Source of the DNA: Ottowia oryzae
GTDB lineage: Bacteria > Pseudomonadota > Gammaproteobacteria > Burkholderiales > Burkholderiaceae_C
Reading direction: 5' to 3'
NCBI RefSeq assembly: GCF_003008535.1
Contig: NZ_CP027666.1
Location: 2,159,501-2,223,500, forward strand
DNA: 64,000 nt
The translations under genes and the position numbers were made by a program. This document shows, in pieces, positions 23,225 to 31,282 of the stretch. The notes under the pieces are model-generated. The model was not told the DNA's origin, ran no database searches, and saw only the letters and a program-made list of their open reading frames with translations. Positions within the stretch are counted from its first letter, which is position 1; each line of letters begins with the position of its first letter.

Positions 23225-23992
23225 TTACGCCTGCCGCACGTCCGCCACAGGCTCGCTGGCGAAGTCGGCGCGCGCCAGATAGGCCAGCACGCGGCGGGCG
23301 GCCTCTTCGGGCGAGGTGAGTTGCCCGCTTTGCTTGAGCTGCTCGAAGCTCGCCCTGTCGGGGAAAGCCGCCGCGTCGGCGCCGCGCAGGTGCACCTGCA
23401 TGTCGGTGTCGATCACGCCGGGCGCCAGAGAGCACACCTTCGCGCCGTTCGGCAGCTGCGCCTCGTCCAGTGCCAGACAGCGTGTGAAATGGTCCATCCC
23501 TGCCTTGGCCGCGCAATAGGCGGACTGCGAGGCCATCGCCTTGCGGCCCAGGCCGGAAGAAATGTTGAGCACCTTGCGCTGCGCAGGCCAGTACCGCGTG
23601 GCGTTCAGGAATGCGGAGGCCAGCAATATGGGCGCTTCCAGTCCCACGCGCAGGGCGTTGCCCAGATCCGCCAGGCGGCTGTCGCGCAGCGGCACGATGG
23701 GCGGAATGGCGCCCGCGTTGTTGATCAGCGTGGCCGTTGCGAACCGGTTTGGCGAGATGTCGCCCAGCCAGCCGCGCAGGTGCGTGGCGGCGGCAGTGCC
23801 GTCGGTCAGGTCGGTGGACCACTGCGTGAGTGCGGCGCCCGCGCTGGCCGCGAGTGGTGCCAGATCGCCGTTCACGCGGCGCGACAGCGTCAGAACGACG
23901 TTGCCGGGGGCAAGCAATTGGCGCGCCATGGCCAGGCCCATGCCGCGCGATGCGCCGGTCAGGATGTAGATGTGCTCTTTTGCGCTCGTCAT
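23225..23992 (-). CDS. Short-chain dehydrogenase/reductase
   Basis: A 255-residue NAD(P)-dependent oxidoreductase with the Rossmann motif LTGASRGMGLAMA (about residues 12-24), NNAG (about 91-94), ISSGLG and the catalytic SAYCAAKAG (about 153-161). The general form is like sepiapterin reductase/YueD-type SDRs. The start ATG at 23992 gives TSAKEHIYILTGASRG; longer frames upstream read through unrelated sequence. Substrate unknown. A strong terminator follows on the upstream side, separating it from the YSC84 gene. Confidence 0.85.
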   Translation of the reverse strand: MTSAKEHIYILTGASRGMGLAMARQLLAPGNVVLTLSRRVNGDLAPLAASAGAALTQWSTDLTDGTAAATHLRGWLGDISPNRFATATLINNAGAIPPIVPLRDSRLADLGNALRVGLEAPILLASAFLNATRYWPAQRKVLNISSGLGRKAMASQSAYCAAKAGMDHFTRCLALDEAQLPNGAKVCSLAPGVIDTDMQVHLRGADAAAFPDRASFEQLKQSGQLTSPEEAARRVLAYLARADFASEPVADVRQA

Positions 23993-24050
23993 GGTCGGGC
24001 AATCTACCAAATTCGCGTGATGCAGCATGTCCAACAGAGTCCGAAGCTTC

Positions 24051-24089
24051 AAAACGACCCAAGCCGCACGCGGCGGCTTGGGTCGTTTT
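24051..24089. terminator. Rho-independent terminator, usable in both directions
   Basis: A 17-base perfect stem, AAAACGACCCAAGCCGC with GCGGCTTGGGTCGTTTT, loop of five. On the minus strand it lies 85 bases past the YSC84 lipoprotein gene stop. Confidence 0.88.
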
Positions 24090-24173
24090 GAGGGTGCTCA
24101 GGCCGTCACCAGCCTCTTTCTTGCCTCGGATGCACCTGGCGCGCACAAGGCGCGCCGGGCGGCAGGCGCAGCC

Positions 24174-24764
24174 TTACAGACTGATCTGCGTTATTTTGGC
24201 GGCGCCGACGGCAGCGCCGGCTTCCAGGCCGACGTTGGTCAGGATGAAGCTGCTCACGGCCTGCTTCATGGTTTCGGTGTCGACGGAGCCATTGGCGCCG
24301 ATCTTGCCCACGGCCACGGTGGCGTCAGCGCCGGCCGTCCAGCCCTTGCTGTTCTTGAATTTTTCCAGCGCTTCACGTGTGTTGAACACGTAGATCACAG
24401 CCTTGGATTGGCCACCGGCCTGGAAGCCGATAGAACCTGCAGTCGTGCTGTAGTAACCGGTGGTGCGGCCACCTTCGCGCAGTGCGCCACGACCATATTC
24501 GGCGCCGACGACGAACGAGCCGCCGACCACCGACGGGAACACCAGCGTGCCCGCGGCGCGCTGCAGCATTTCACGCGAGCCCGGCACCGTGGTGTACAGG
24601 CGCGACAGCGTGGCGTCCACGTTTTTGTCCATGGCGGCGCGTTCGCTGGGGCCAGAGGCCTCAGAGCCGGCGGGCGTGGTCGTGCAGCCGATCATGGCAA
24701 CGCTGCCCAGGCCCACAGCAATGGCCAGACCGATGGAGCGGAGTTGGAGCTTGTTCATTTTCAT
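24174..24764 (-). CDS. YSC84/SYLF-domain lipoprotein
   Basis: A 196-residue exported lipoprotein. The signal peptide ends VAMIGC with the lipobox cysteine near residue 27. The SYLF (YSC84) domain follows, with AAGTLVFPSVVGGSFVVGAE (about 70-89), STTAGSIGFQAGGQSKAVIY and GADATVAVGKIGANGS. Such domains bind lipids or acidic phospholipids. Highly expressed homologues occur in many betaproteobacteria, but the physiological role is unclear. Ends in a strong terminator. Confidence 0.85.
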   Translation of the reverse strand: MKMNKLQLRSIGLAIAVGLGSVAMIGCTTTPAGSEASGPSERAAMDKNVDATLSRLYTTVPGSREMLQRAAGTLVFPSVVGGSFVVGAEYGRGALREGGRTTGYYSTTAGSIGFQAGGQSKAVIYVFNTREALEKFKNSKGWTAGADATVAVGKIGANGSVDTETMKQAVSSFILTNVGLEAGAAVGAAKITQISL

Positions 24765-25083
24765 GGTTCCTCTTTCTTTCTGTACAAAGGCTTATTCAAC
24801 GGCGCCACTTTAGGCCCGCGCCCCGGCCAAAGGCGTAGGACAGATGCTTGCCGCCGTGTCGCGCGCCAACCCGTTTTTCACGCCCGAACATGCGGGCTTG
24901 ATCTGGTCAAGCAAGCGGGTCCAAGCTGCAAGCCTTGGGGGTCTCGCCCATGCCGATTCCACCAGGGTGTGCTGCCGCGCGGCGCTGGCTGTGGCGACCT
25001 CACGCGGCGGGGCGCTGCGGCGCGGGCTGCGGGCCAACGGCGATGGGGATGTCTTTTGCCGCCGCGCCACGCAGGCCACCGAC
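24765..25083. other. Intergenic stretch, no gene recognised
   Basis: Contains the promoter region of the YSC84 lipoprotein gene at its left. High-GC open frames on both strands show no family similarity or typical start context. Confidence 0.5.
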
Positions 25084-25770
25084 CTAGAACGGCACCGCGC
25101 TGGCAAAGCGCAGCGGCGCGTCCGTCACCGGATGCCGCAAGGCCAGGGTGCAGGCGTGCAGCATCAGGCGCGGCGCCTGGTCGGGCGCGTCGTACAGCGC
25201 GTCACCCACGATCGGGTGGCCTTGCGCCAGCAGGTGCACGCGCAGCTGGTGCGACCTGCCGGTGATGGGTTCCAGCGCGACGCGCGTGGTGTGGGTGGCG
25301 GCGTCGTACGCCAGCGGGCGCCAGCGCGTGCGGCTGGGTTTGCCCAGCAGCGGATCGACCTTGCTGCGCGGGCGGCGCGGCCAGTCGACGATCAGCGGCA
25401 GGTCGATCAGCGCCCACTCGCTGGCGCGGTCGTCGTCATCGGCAATGTCCGGGGAGGTAGCCTGCGTGGCATCGCCGTCCGGCACGGCGGGCAGCACCAT
25501 TTGCCCGTGCACCAGCGCCTCGTAGCGCTTGTGCACGCGCCGCTCGGCAAAGGCGGCGGACAGGCAGCGCTGCACGTCGATACCGCGCGCCAGCACGATC
25601 AGGCCGCTGGTCGCCTGGTCCAGCCGGTGCACGATGAGCGCGTCGGGCCAGCGCTGTTGGGCGCGGGCGCTCAGGCAATCGGCGCGGTCTGGCCCGCGGC
25701 CGGGCACGGCCAGCAGGCCGCTGGGCTTGTCCAGCACCAGCAGGTGCGCGTCTTCGTGCACGACGACCAA
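25084..25770 (-). CDS. rluA: Pseudouridine synthase RluA
   Basis: About 228 residues of an RluA-family enzyme that modifies 23S rRNA and tRNA uridines. The sequence PSLVVVHEDAHLLVLDKPSG parallels the start of E. coli RluA. The catalytic aspartate lies in IVHRLDQATSGLIVLA (about residues 55-70), and VALEPITGRSHQLRVHLLAQ and HPIVGDALYD are near the end. There is a small extra loop (DATQATSPDIADDDDRAS) in the middle. The start is uncertain: no ATG fits and I used the TTG at 25770 (GTG at 25761 is also possible). The upstream region is a host repeat, which may have displaced the original start. Confidence 0.85.
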   Translation of the reverse strand: MVVVHEDAHLLVLDKPSGLLAVPGRGPDRADCLSARAQQRWPDALIVHRLDQATSGLIVLARGIDVQRCLSAAFAERRVHKRYEALVHGQMVLPAVPDGDATQATSPDIADDDDRASEWALIDLPLIVDWPRRPRSKVDPLLGKPSRTRWRPLAYDAATHTTRVALEPITGRSHQLRVHLLAQGHPIVGDALYDAPDQAPRLMLHACTLALRHPVTDAPLRFASAVPF

Positions 25771-25785
25771 AGAGGGTGATGAGTC

Positions 25786-25830
25786 AAAAGTGCCATTGGC
25801 GCAGGCTGCATAAGCGCTGGCAGCTATGGA
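25786..25830 (+). repeat. Interspersed hairpin repeat, copy 8
   Basis: AAAAGTGCCATTGGCGCAGG ... TAAGCGCTGGCAGCTATGG, placed directly before the rluA coding region. Confidence 0.72.
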
Positions 25831-25885
25831 ATCAGGAGCGACTGTCACGGCCAAAGCCCAGGTCAACGCTGTCGGCGCGCGCCAC

Positions 25886-26404
25886 TCAAGCGCCCGCTGG
25901 CGGCTGGTCGCCCGTGCCCATGGCCAGCACTTGCGCGATCTCAGCCGCCTGCACGCTGCGCGCGCTGCCAAAGCCGGCGATCTGCCGCGCGCCGGTGGGC
26001 ACGAGGGTGACAAAGCGAAAGTCGCCCAGGCCGGTCATGAAAGCGGCCTCAGGAAAGCGTTGCACGTAGGCGGCGTGGGCGCTGCGGCCTGCGGGTGAAT
26101 CGGGCGCGGGCGTGCTGGCCAGCGCGTCCAGCGTGATGCGGGGCAGGTCGTGCACGGGCGCGCCGGGCACTTCGGGGGCCGCGATCAGCAGCGACGCGCG
26201 TGCGTCGGCCAGCAGGTTGGTGGTGTGGGCGGCCAGGCCGCTCAGGTGCAGGACGATGCAGCGCTCGTGCGCGTCGATGGCAAAGGGCACCATCGACACG
26301 CTGGGCGCGCCGCTGCTGGCGTCCAGCGTGCCCAGCGCGGCAGTCCGCCGGGTGCGCAGCAGCTCGTGCAGGGCGTGGCCCAGGCGTGGCAGGTGAGGGG
26401 ACAT
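25886..26404 (-). CDS. Pyridoxamine 5'-phosphate oxidase-like (HugZ-type) protein
   Basis: A 172-residue split-barrel flavin-binding family protein. LLRTRRTAALGTLDASSGAP with PSVSMVPFAIDAHERCIVLH forms the FMN-barrel start, followed by LSGLAAHTTNLLADARASLL and AAYVQRFPEAAFMTGLGDF. This layout matches the N-terminal domain of HugZ/heme-utilisation proteins; the C-terminal DUF2470 half is absent, as in many short members. It could bind FMN or heme; function is not certain. A host repeat lies upstream. Confidence 0.78.
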   Translation of the reverse strand: MSPHLPRLGHALHELLRTRRTAALGTLDASSGAPSVSMVPFAIDAHERCIVLHLSGLAAHTTNLLADARASLLIAAPEVPGAPVHDLPRITLDALASTPAPDSPAGRSAHAAYVQRFPEAAFMTGLGDFRFVTLVPTGARQIAGFGSARSVQAAEIAQVLAMGTGDQPPAGA

Positions 26405-26440
26405 GGCGGTGTTGGCTGGCGCGCGGGCGCTGTTAGTTTC

Positions 26441-26493
26441 AAAAAAAAACCATCGCCAGCGCCCATCCAGAAAGCGCTGGCAGCTATCAAAAC
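26441..26493 (+). repeat. Interspersed hairpin repeat, copy 9
   Basis: AAAACCATCGCCAGCGCCC ... AAAGCGCTGGCAGCTATCAA, preceded by nine A. It lies between the HugZ-like gene and the kinase-like gene. Confidence 0.75.
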
Positions 26494-26527
26494 CTGAGTA
26501 TGGCCGCGCTGGGGCGCACTGCGGGGC

Positions 26528-27706
26528 CTAGATCACCTTGCACAGCTCGAACACCAGCGCGGGGCCCAGCGCCTGCTTGAGCGAGCCTGCCGCCACGCGG
26601 CCGGTGGAGAGCGTGCCGATGGTGGAGGCCTGGAATTCGGTGGCGCCCACTTGCTCGTTGATTTCGATCACGGCGGGCTGCGTGCCCGACCGTGCGCTGA
26701 TGCGGTCGCGCAGCTGCTCCATCGCAGGGCCGGCCACGGCGGCGTCGTAGATCAGGGCGTCGGGCAGATGCTGCTCGGCCACGCGCATGGCTTGGCCCAT
26801 GCTGTCGGCCTGGTCCAGCAGCACGCCGTAGCCGGCCAGCGCCTGCAGGCACTGCGCGCGGCGCTGCGCGAGGGTGGACACGATCAGCACGCGACAGCCT
26901 TGAATCACGGCCGACACGCTGGATTGGCCGTTCAATTCGTCCATGGCGGTGGACAGCTGCGCCTCGGTGGGCGCCGCCAGGCTGAGGGTGACGCGCACAT
27001 GGTCGTTGCGCATCTCCATCTGGGCCTGCGCGCCCATCGCGCGCGCCAGTTGGTGCCACAGCACCCAGCGCATGCTGCGCCAGCTGCCTTCGGGCAGGGT
27101 GGCAGGGTCGCACCACGCCGATACGCGCAGGCGTGCGCGGCCGCTGCGCTGCGATTTGTCCACCGCGATGACGACTTCGCTGGACAGCTGGCCCGCCCAC
27201 TGCAAAAGCTCGTCGATCAGCGAATACGCCATGCTGGAATCGGCCACCACCTGCGCCTGCGCCAGGCCCTGGCGCACATGGACGTGGCGGCGCTTGAACC
27301 ATTCGCCACGGGCGGTGAGCGCGGCGCGCGCCACGTCGGCCAGGTTCAGCACCTCGCGTTGCTGGGCGGGCGGGTCTTCGTGCAGGCGCAGCACCTGCTG
27401 GGCGGCCAGGCCGGCCTGACGGGCGCGTTCGATGGCGTCGCGCAGCGGCCCCAGCCCGCTGACCAGGCTGGGTTCAAGACGGTTGAGGCGGTCCAGCTGG
27501 TCGCTGGCGGCGGCGAGGGAAGATGACACCTCTTGGCCCATCACCCGAACCATCTCGGGCCAGGACAGGGGTTGGCCATCGGCCGAAGGGCTGTCGGCGC
27601 CTGGGCCTGCCGGGGTTCGGCCACGATCGGCGACGTCATCGGGCTCTGCGCCCGGGGTGCGCCGGTCGGCGCCCGTTCGCCGCAGTGAAAACCAGTTCAA
27701 CGCCAT
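26528..27706 (-). CDS. Histidine kinase-like/receiver-like protein, probably degenerate
   Basis: A 392-residue cytosolic protein. Residues about 45-120 are helical (SWPEMVRVMGQEVSSSLAAA), resembling a dimerisation domain but without a clear phospho-acceptor histidine. A middle part (about 125-265, VADSSMAYSLIDELLQWAG) looks like an ATPase fold in which the N box is not intact. The C-terminal part (about 285-392, RVLIVSTLAQRRAQCLQALA ... DALIYDAAVAGP) resembles a receiver domain whose phosphorylatable aspartate cannot be confirmed. It may be a pseudokinase. No partner regulator is adjacent. Confidence 0.5.
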   Translation of the reverse strand: MALNWFSLRRTGADRRTPGAEPDDVADRGRTPAGPGADSPSADGQPLSWPEMVRVMGQEVSSSLAAASDQLDRLNRLEPSLVSGLGPLRDAIERARQAGLAAQQVLRLHEDPPAQQREVLNLADVARAALTARGEWFKRRHVHVRQGLAQAQVVADSSMAYSLIDELLQWAGQLSSEVVIAVDKSQRSGRARLRVSAWCDPATLPEGSWRSMRWVLWHQLARAMGAQAQMEMRNDHVRVTLSLAAPTEAQLSTAMDELNGQSSVSAVIQGCRVLIVSTLAQRRAQCLQALAGYGVLLDQADSMGQAMRVAEQHLPDALIYDAAVAGPAMEQLRDRISARSGTQPAVIEINEQVGATEFQASTIGTLSTGRVAAGSLKQALGPALVFELCKVI

Positions 27707-27898
27707 CCTCGGCCTCCTTGCATGCGCCCACTCTGCCGGCTGGCCAAAGCCAGCGCCGCCCGCGGGCTTGGGTTATTCGGCGAAAGTATAGGCGTGAAGC
27801 CTGCGCGGCTGGGGTGCGGCGTGCTGGGGCGAGGGCGCGCTACGGGTGCTGCCAGGGCACGTCACCCCGTCGGTGAGGCGGCGCCCCGCGTGGCCGCC

Positions 27899-29200
27899 TT
27901 ACTGGCGCAGGTTGCCGGCCGTGCTGGCGCGCATGCGGTTGATGTCCAGCGGCGACACCTCTGCCGCGGCGTTGCCCCAGCTGGTGCGCAGGTAGCTGAG
28001 CACCGCGGCGATTTCGGTGTCGCCCAGCGTCAGCGCAAACGGCGGCATGCCGTACGGCCGGGGGTGGCCGGCGGTATCGGGTGTAAAGCCGCCGTACAGC
28101 ACCGTTTGCAGCAGGTTCTGCGTGTGCGCCATGGTCACTGCGCGGTTGCCTGCCAGGGGCGGATAGGCGCCGGGCACGCCCTGGCCTTGGCTGCCGTGGC
28201 AGTCGGCGCAGTGCTGCTGATAGAGTTTTTCACCCAGCACCACGGCGCTGGAGCGCACGTCCGGCGCCGCTGCGGTGCGGGGCGCGGCGCCCTCGGTGGA
28301 TGGCAGCGCCTTCAGGTAGCTGGCCATGGCGCGCAGGTCGGGCTCGTTCAGGTACTGCGTGCCCTGGGTGACCACTTCGGTCATCGGCCCGCTGACCTGG
28401 CCATGCGGCGCCACGCCGGTGCGCAGCAACTGCACGATGTCGTCCACCGGCCAGTCGGCCATGCCCGCCTCGCGCGCTGAGACCAGCGAGGGCGCGTACC
28501 AGCCTTCGCTGGCCAACACGCCACCGCGCAGACTCTGCCAGTCGCCCCCGCCCAGCGCATCGCGCGCGGTGTGGCAGGCCGAGCAATGCGCGACCGCGTA
28601 GGTCAGGTAGGCGCCCCGCTGCACATCGGCGTCGGCCGGACCTGGGGGCAGCGGAGGCTTGGCGCCAGGCTGGAAGTACAGCGTGCGCCACACCGCCAAG
28701 GCCGCCTGGGTGCCATAGGGCCAGCGCAATTCGTGCGCGGGCACCTGCGCACGCACCGGCGGCAGGCTGCGGAAGTAGCTGAACAGCGCGTCGGAATCCT
28801 CGCGCGTCAAGGCGGTGGTGTGCGTGTAGGGGAAGGCCGGGTACAGCAGGCGGCCATCGGCCGAGCGGCCAAAGTGCAGCGCGCGCCAGAAGGCGGCGGC
28901 GCTCCATTGGCCGATGCCGGTGTCGGCGTCGGGCGTCAGGTTGCTGGTGAACAAGGTGCCGAAGGGCGTGGCGATGGGCCGGCCACCGGCGCCGGTGCTG
29001 GCGCCGCGCACCGTGTGGCAGGCGATGCAGTTGCCCGCGCGGGCCAGGTAGGCGCCGCGCGCCACCATTTCGGCATTGGCGGCGGGCGCGATGGCGTCGT
29101 CCGCCACGCGCGTCATGCCGTAGTTGAACCAGGCGACCCAGGCCGACAACAGCAGGAGCAGCGCCACCAAGGCGGCGGCGGACCATTTCAGCAACTTCAT
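27899..29200 (-). CDS. Membrane-anchored tri-heme cytochrome c
   Basis: A 433-residue protein with one N-terminal membrane helix (AAALVALLLLLSAWVAWFN) and three heme-binding motifs: CIACH (about residue 58), CSACH (about 207) and CADCH (about 339). The arrangement is that of the cytochrome subunit of membrane-bound alcohol, aldehyde or gluconate dehydrogenases, which passes electrons to the quinone pool. No dehydrogenase subunit lies beside it. Its ATG overlaps the stop of the diheme cytochrome gene (ATGA at 29197-29200), so the two are coupled; it is the last gene of a four-gene minus-strand run. Confidence 0.85.
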   Translation of the reverse strand: MKLLKWSAAALVALLLLLSAWVAWFNYGMTRVADDAIAPAANAEMVARGAYLARAGNCIACHTVRGASTGAGGRPIATPFGTLFTSNLTPDADTGIGQWSAAAFWRALHFGRSADGRLLYPAFPYTHTTALTREDSDALFSYFRSLPPVRAQVPAHELRWPYGTQAALAVWRTLYFQPGAKPPLPPGPADADVQRGAYLTYAVAHCSACHTARDALGGGDWQSLRGGVLASEGWYAPSLVSAREAGMADWPVDDIVQLLRTGVAPHGQVSGPMTEVVTQGTQYLNEPDLRAMASYLKALPSTEGAAPRTAAAPDVRSSAVVLGEKLYQQHCADCHGSQGQGVPGAYPPLAGNRAVTMAHTQNLLQTVLYGGFTPDTAGHPRPYGMPPFALTLGDTEIAAVLSYLRTSWGNAAAEVSPLDINRMRASTAGNLRQ

Positions 29201-29955
29201 CGGCGCCCCTCGGGGATGGGCGCGTTGCCGCATCTCAGGTCGGGCGTATCGGGCGGGGCTGCGGGGCGCTGGGCGGCAGGCCGCGCGTCGGCCGGCACGG
29301 ACTGGGCGGCCAGCCAGCTGACCACCGCGTAGGCGTCCTGGTCGGAAAGGCGGCGCACGACGTCGCCCATGCAGTCGGGCGCGTGGGCGCGGCGCTGGCC
29401 GGTTCGCCAGCCGCCCAGCTGGGCCATCAGGTAATCGACCGGCAGGCCCAGCAAGCCCGGCACGGCGGGCTGGGTGCCGGTCAGTGCCTGGCCGTGGCAC
29501 TGCACGCAGGCGGGCAGGCGCAAGGCGGCATCGCCCTGCAAGGCCAGGTCTCGCCCGCGGGCCAGCACGGGCTCTGCCGGGCGCGGGGCAGCCGCCGTTG
29601 GGGCCGGGTAGGGCACGTTCAGCGAAGCAAAGTGCTGGGCGATTTCGTAAAGATAGGCGTCAGACAGCGGGTCAACCAGCCGCGCCATCAGGCCGTAGTG
29701 GCGCCGCCCGTCGCGAAAGTTGAGCAGTTGGTTGTACAGGTAACCCGCTGGCTTGCCCGCCAAGCGCGGGTAATAGCCATCGGGCCCGGCGCGCCCCTGG
29801 TCGCCGTGGCAGGCGGTGCACGCCAGCGTGCGCTGGGCAATGGAATCCTCGAACTTCGGAGCGGCCAGCACGGCGGGCGCCAGCACCAGCAGGGCTACCG
29901 ACAGCGAGCGCTGGGCCCAGCGCCCGGCGTGTTGGAACCGGGACGGCAAGCGCAT
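29197..29955 (-). CDS. Diheme cytochrome c (cytochrome c4-like)
   Basis: A 252-residue exported protein; the signal peptide ends LLVLAPAVLA. Two heme motifs are seen: CTACHGDQGRAG (about residue 46) and CVQCHGQAL (about 152). YPRLAGKPAGYLYNQLLNFR after the first heme is typical of the cytochrome c4/c5 group. It lies 7 bases after the OmpA-like gene and overlaps the tri-heme cytochrome gene, suggesting a joint electron-transfer role. ATG at 29955 is chosen because it begins the signal peptide. Confidence 0.85.
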   Translation of the reverse strand: MRLPSRFQHAGRWAQRSLSVALLVLAPAVLAAPKFEDSIAQRTLACTACHGDQGRAGPDGYYPRLAGKPAGYLYNQLLNFRDGRRHYGLMARLVDPLSDAYLYEIAQHFASLNVPYPAPTAAAPRPAEPVLARGRDLALQGDAALRLPACVQCHGQALTGTQPAVPGLLGLPVDYLMAQLGGWRTGQRRAHAPDCMGDVVRRLSDQDAYAVVSWLAAQSVPADARPAAQRPAAPPDTPDLRCGNAPIPEGRR

Positions 29956-29962
29956 GCGGCCT

Positions 29963-30547
29963 CTAGCGGATGGTGATTTCGGCGCGGCGGTTGCGCGGCT
30001 CGGGCGTGTTGTCGGGGGTGACGACGATGGGCTCGCGCTCGCCGCGGCCAACGGCATCGACGCGCGAAGCGTCAAACCCGCGCGCGACGAGCAGGTCGCG
30101 GATGGCGCTGGCGCGCTGCAGAGAAAGCTGGTCGTTGGCCGGGCCCGCGCCCACGCTGTCAGTGTGGCCGGTCACGATGATCTCGCCGCCCGGGCGTGCC
30201 CGCGCGCGCGAAATCAAATCGGCCAGCTGGGCCATGGATTCGGGCGTCAGCTGGGCGCCGCCCGTCTCAAAGTACAGCGTGAATTTCTCTTCCGGGGCGG
30301 GTTGGGCAGCCAGCAGCTCGCGGTAGCGGGTCTGCACCTTCTCGGGCGAAATCTGGTCTACCTCCAGGGGCTGGCGCGGGTACACCAGCGCCTCGGTATA
30401 CGGCTGGGCCAGGGTGGTGGTGGCGCCACCGGCTTCGACCACGACGGCGCTCTGGCGCCCTTCCTGCGGCAGCAGCACCACACGCGTGGCGGGCGCGCAG
30501 CCGGCCAGCAGGGCCAGCAACAAGCTGAGGGCAGCGGTGAGCTTCAC
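29963..30547 (-). CDS. OmpA-family lipoprotein
   Basis: A 194-residue outer-membrane lipoprotein. The signal peptide has the lipobox LLAGC (cysteine near residue 17). The C-terminal OmpA/MotB peptidoglycan-binding domain contains VTGHTDSVGAGPANDQLSLQ (about 124-143) and a second block RAEITIR at the very end. The N-terminal part is not recognised. Its ATG overlaps the stop of the FecR-domain gene (ATGA at 30544-30547), so the two are translationally coupled; OmpA and FecR-domain genes often occur as pairs. Confidence 0.86.
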   Translation of the reverse strand: MKLTAALSLLLALLAGCAPATRVVLLPQEGRQSAVVVEAGGATTTLAQPYTEALVYPRQPLEVDQISPEKVQTRYRELLAAQPAPEEKFTLYFETGGAQLTPESMAQLADLISRARARPGGEIIVTGHTDSVGAGPANDQLSLQRASAIRDLLVARGFDASRVDAVGRGEREPIVVTPDNTPEPRNRRAEITIR

Positions 30548-31071
30548 AGGTTTTCCTCCACGATGAAGTCGGTGCCGCGCACGCCAATCACGGTGGTCGG
30601 CGTGGTGACCTTGACTTGCTCAGGCTGCACCTTGGCGATGATGCCGGTCACCACGCGCAGCGTGCCACGCGCCAGGTTCACCAGCATGTTGCCGCCCTGC
30701 GTGGTGGGGTCGAACTGGAAGGAAGCCAGATCCACCGAGCTGTCCGGGCCCAGCGCCAGCACTGTGCCGTCCTTCAGCGTGACGGCGGCGGCGCTTTTGG
30801 CGCCCGTGAGCACGCGGTCGGCCGCCATCAGTGGGCTGCCCACCACGGCGGCGCTGCGCACGTTGCCGCGCACCACCGTGACTTCGCCCTGCACGGTCTT
30901 GAATGTGCCTTGCCGCGCGTCGCCGAATACGGCGGCCGGTGCAGCGGCTTCGGGTGCGGGGGCCGCAACCGGCGGTGTTTGCGCCATGGCGGCGGAGCCG
31001 GCCAGCAAGGCGACGGCGCCCATCCAGCGGGCGCTCAGGGCAAGGTGCGCGGGGGTCATTCGGATTGGCAT
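30544..31071 (-). CDS. FecR-domain exported protein
   Basis: A 175-residue protein with a signal peptide (WMGAVALLAGSAAMA) and a FecR domain: GTFKTVQGEVTVVRG, then VLTGAKSAAAVTLKDGTVLA and VTTPTTVIGVRGTDFIVEE at the end. FecR domains of this short exported kind lie in the periplasm and are not anti-sigma regulators. First gene of an overlapping run with the OmpA-like lipoprotein and two cytochromes. Start ATG at 31071; the next ATG at 31059 (MTPAHL) is also possible. Confidence 0.82.
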   Translation of the reverse strand: MPIRMTPAHLALSARWMGAVALLAGSAAMAQTPPVAAPAPEAAAPAAVFGDARQGTFKTVQGEVTVVRGNVRSAAVVGSPLMAADRVLTGAKSAAAVTLKDGTVLALGPDSSVDLASFQFDPTTQGGNMLVNLARGTLRVVTGIIAKVQPEQVKVTTPTTVIGVRGTDFIVEENL

Positions 31072-31282
31072 TGTTGTTCTTGGGTTCAAGGTCTTGGCAA
31101 GGCGCATGCCACGGCGGGATCGTTCCAGACGATGGTAACGCACCCCCAAGGCCAAAGGTGTACCGAAGGCGCGCACCAGCGGCCACAATCTGCCTGTTTG
31201 GCGGCCCGGCCGCCCGGCGGTCTTGACAAGCCCTGATCTGGCGCAACACTGGAATGAGCGCCCAACCCCCGCGCCCCACACC

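Noticed and set aside
24810..25106. 98-codon minus-strand frame between rluA and the YSC84 gene
   Set aside because: Arg/Ala/Ser-rich composition typical of non-coding high-GC frames; no start context or family similarity.
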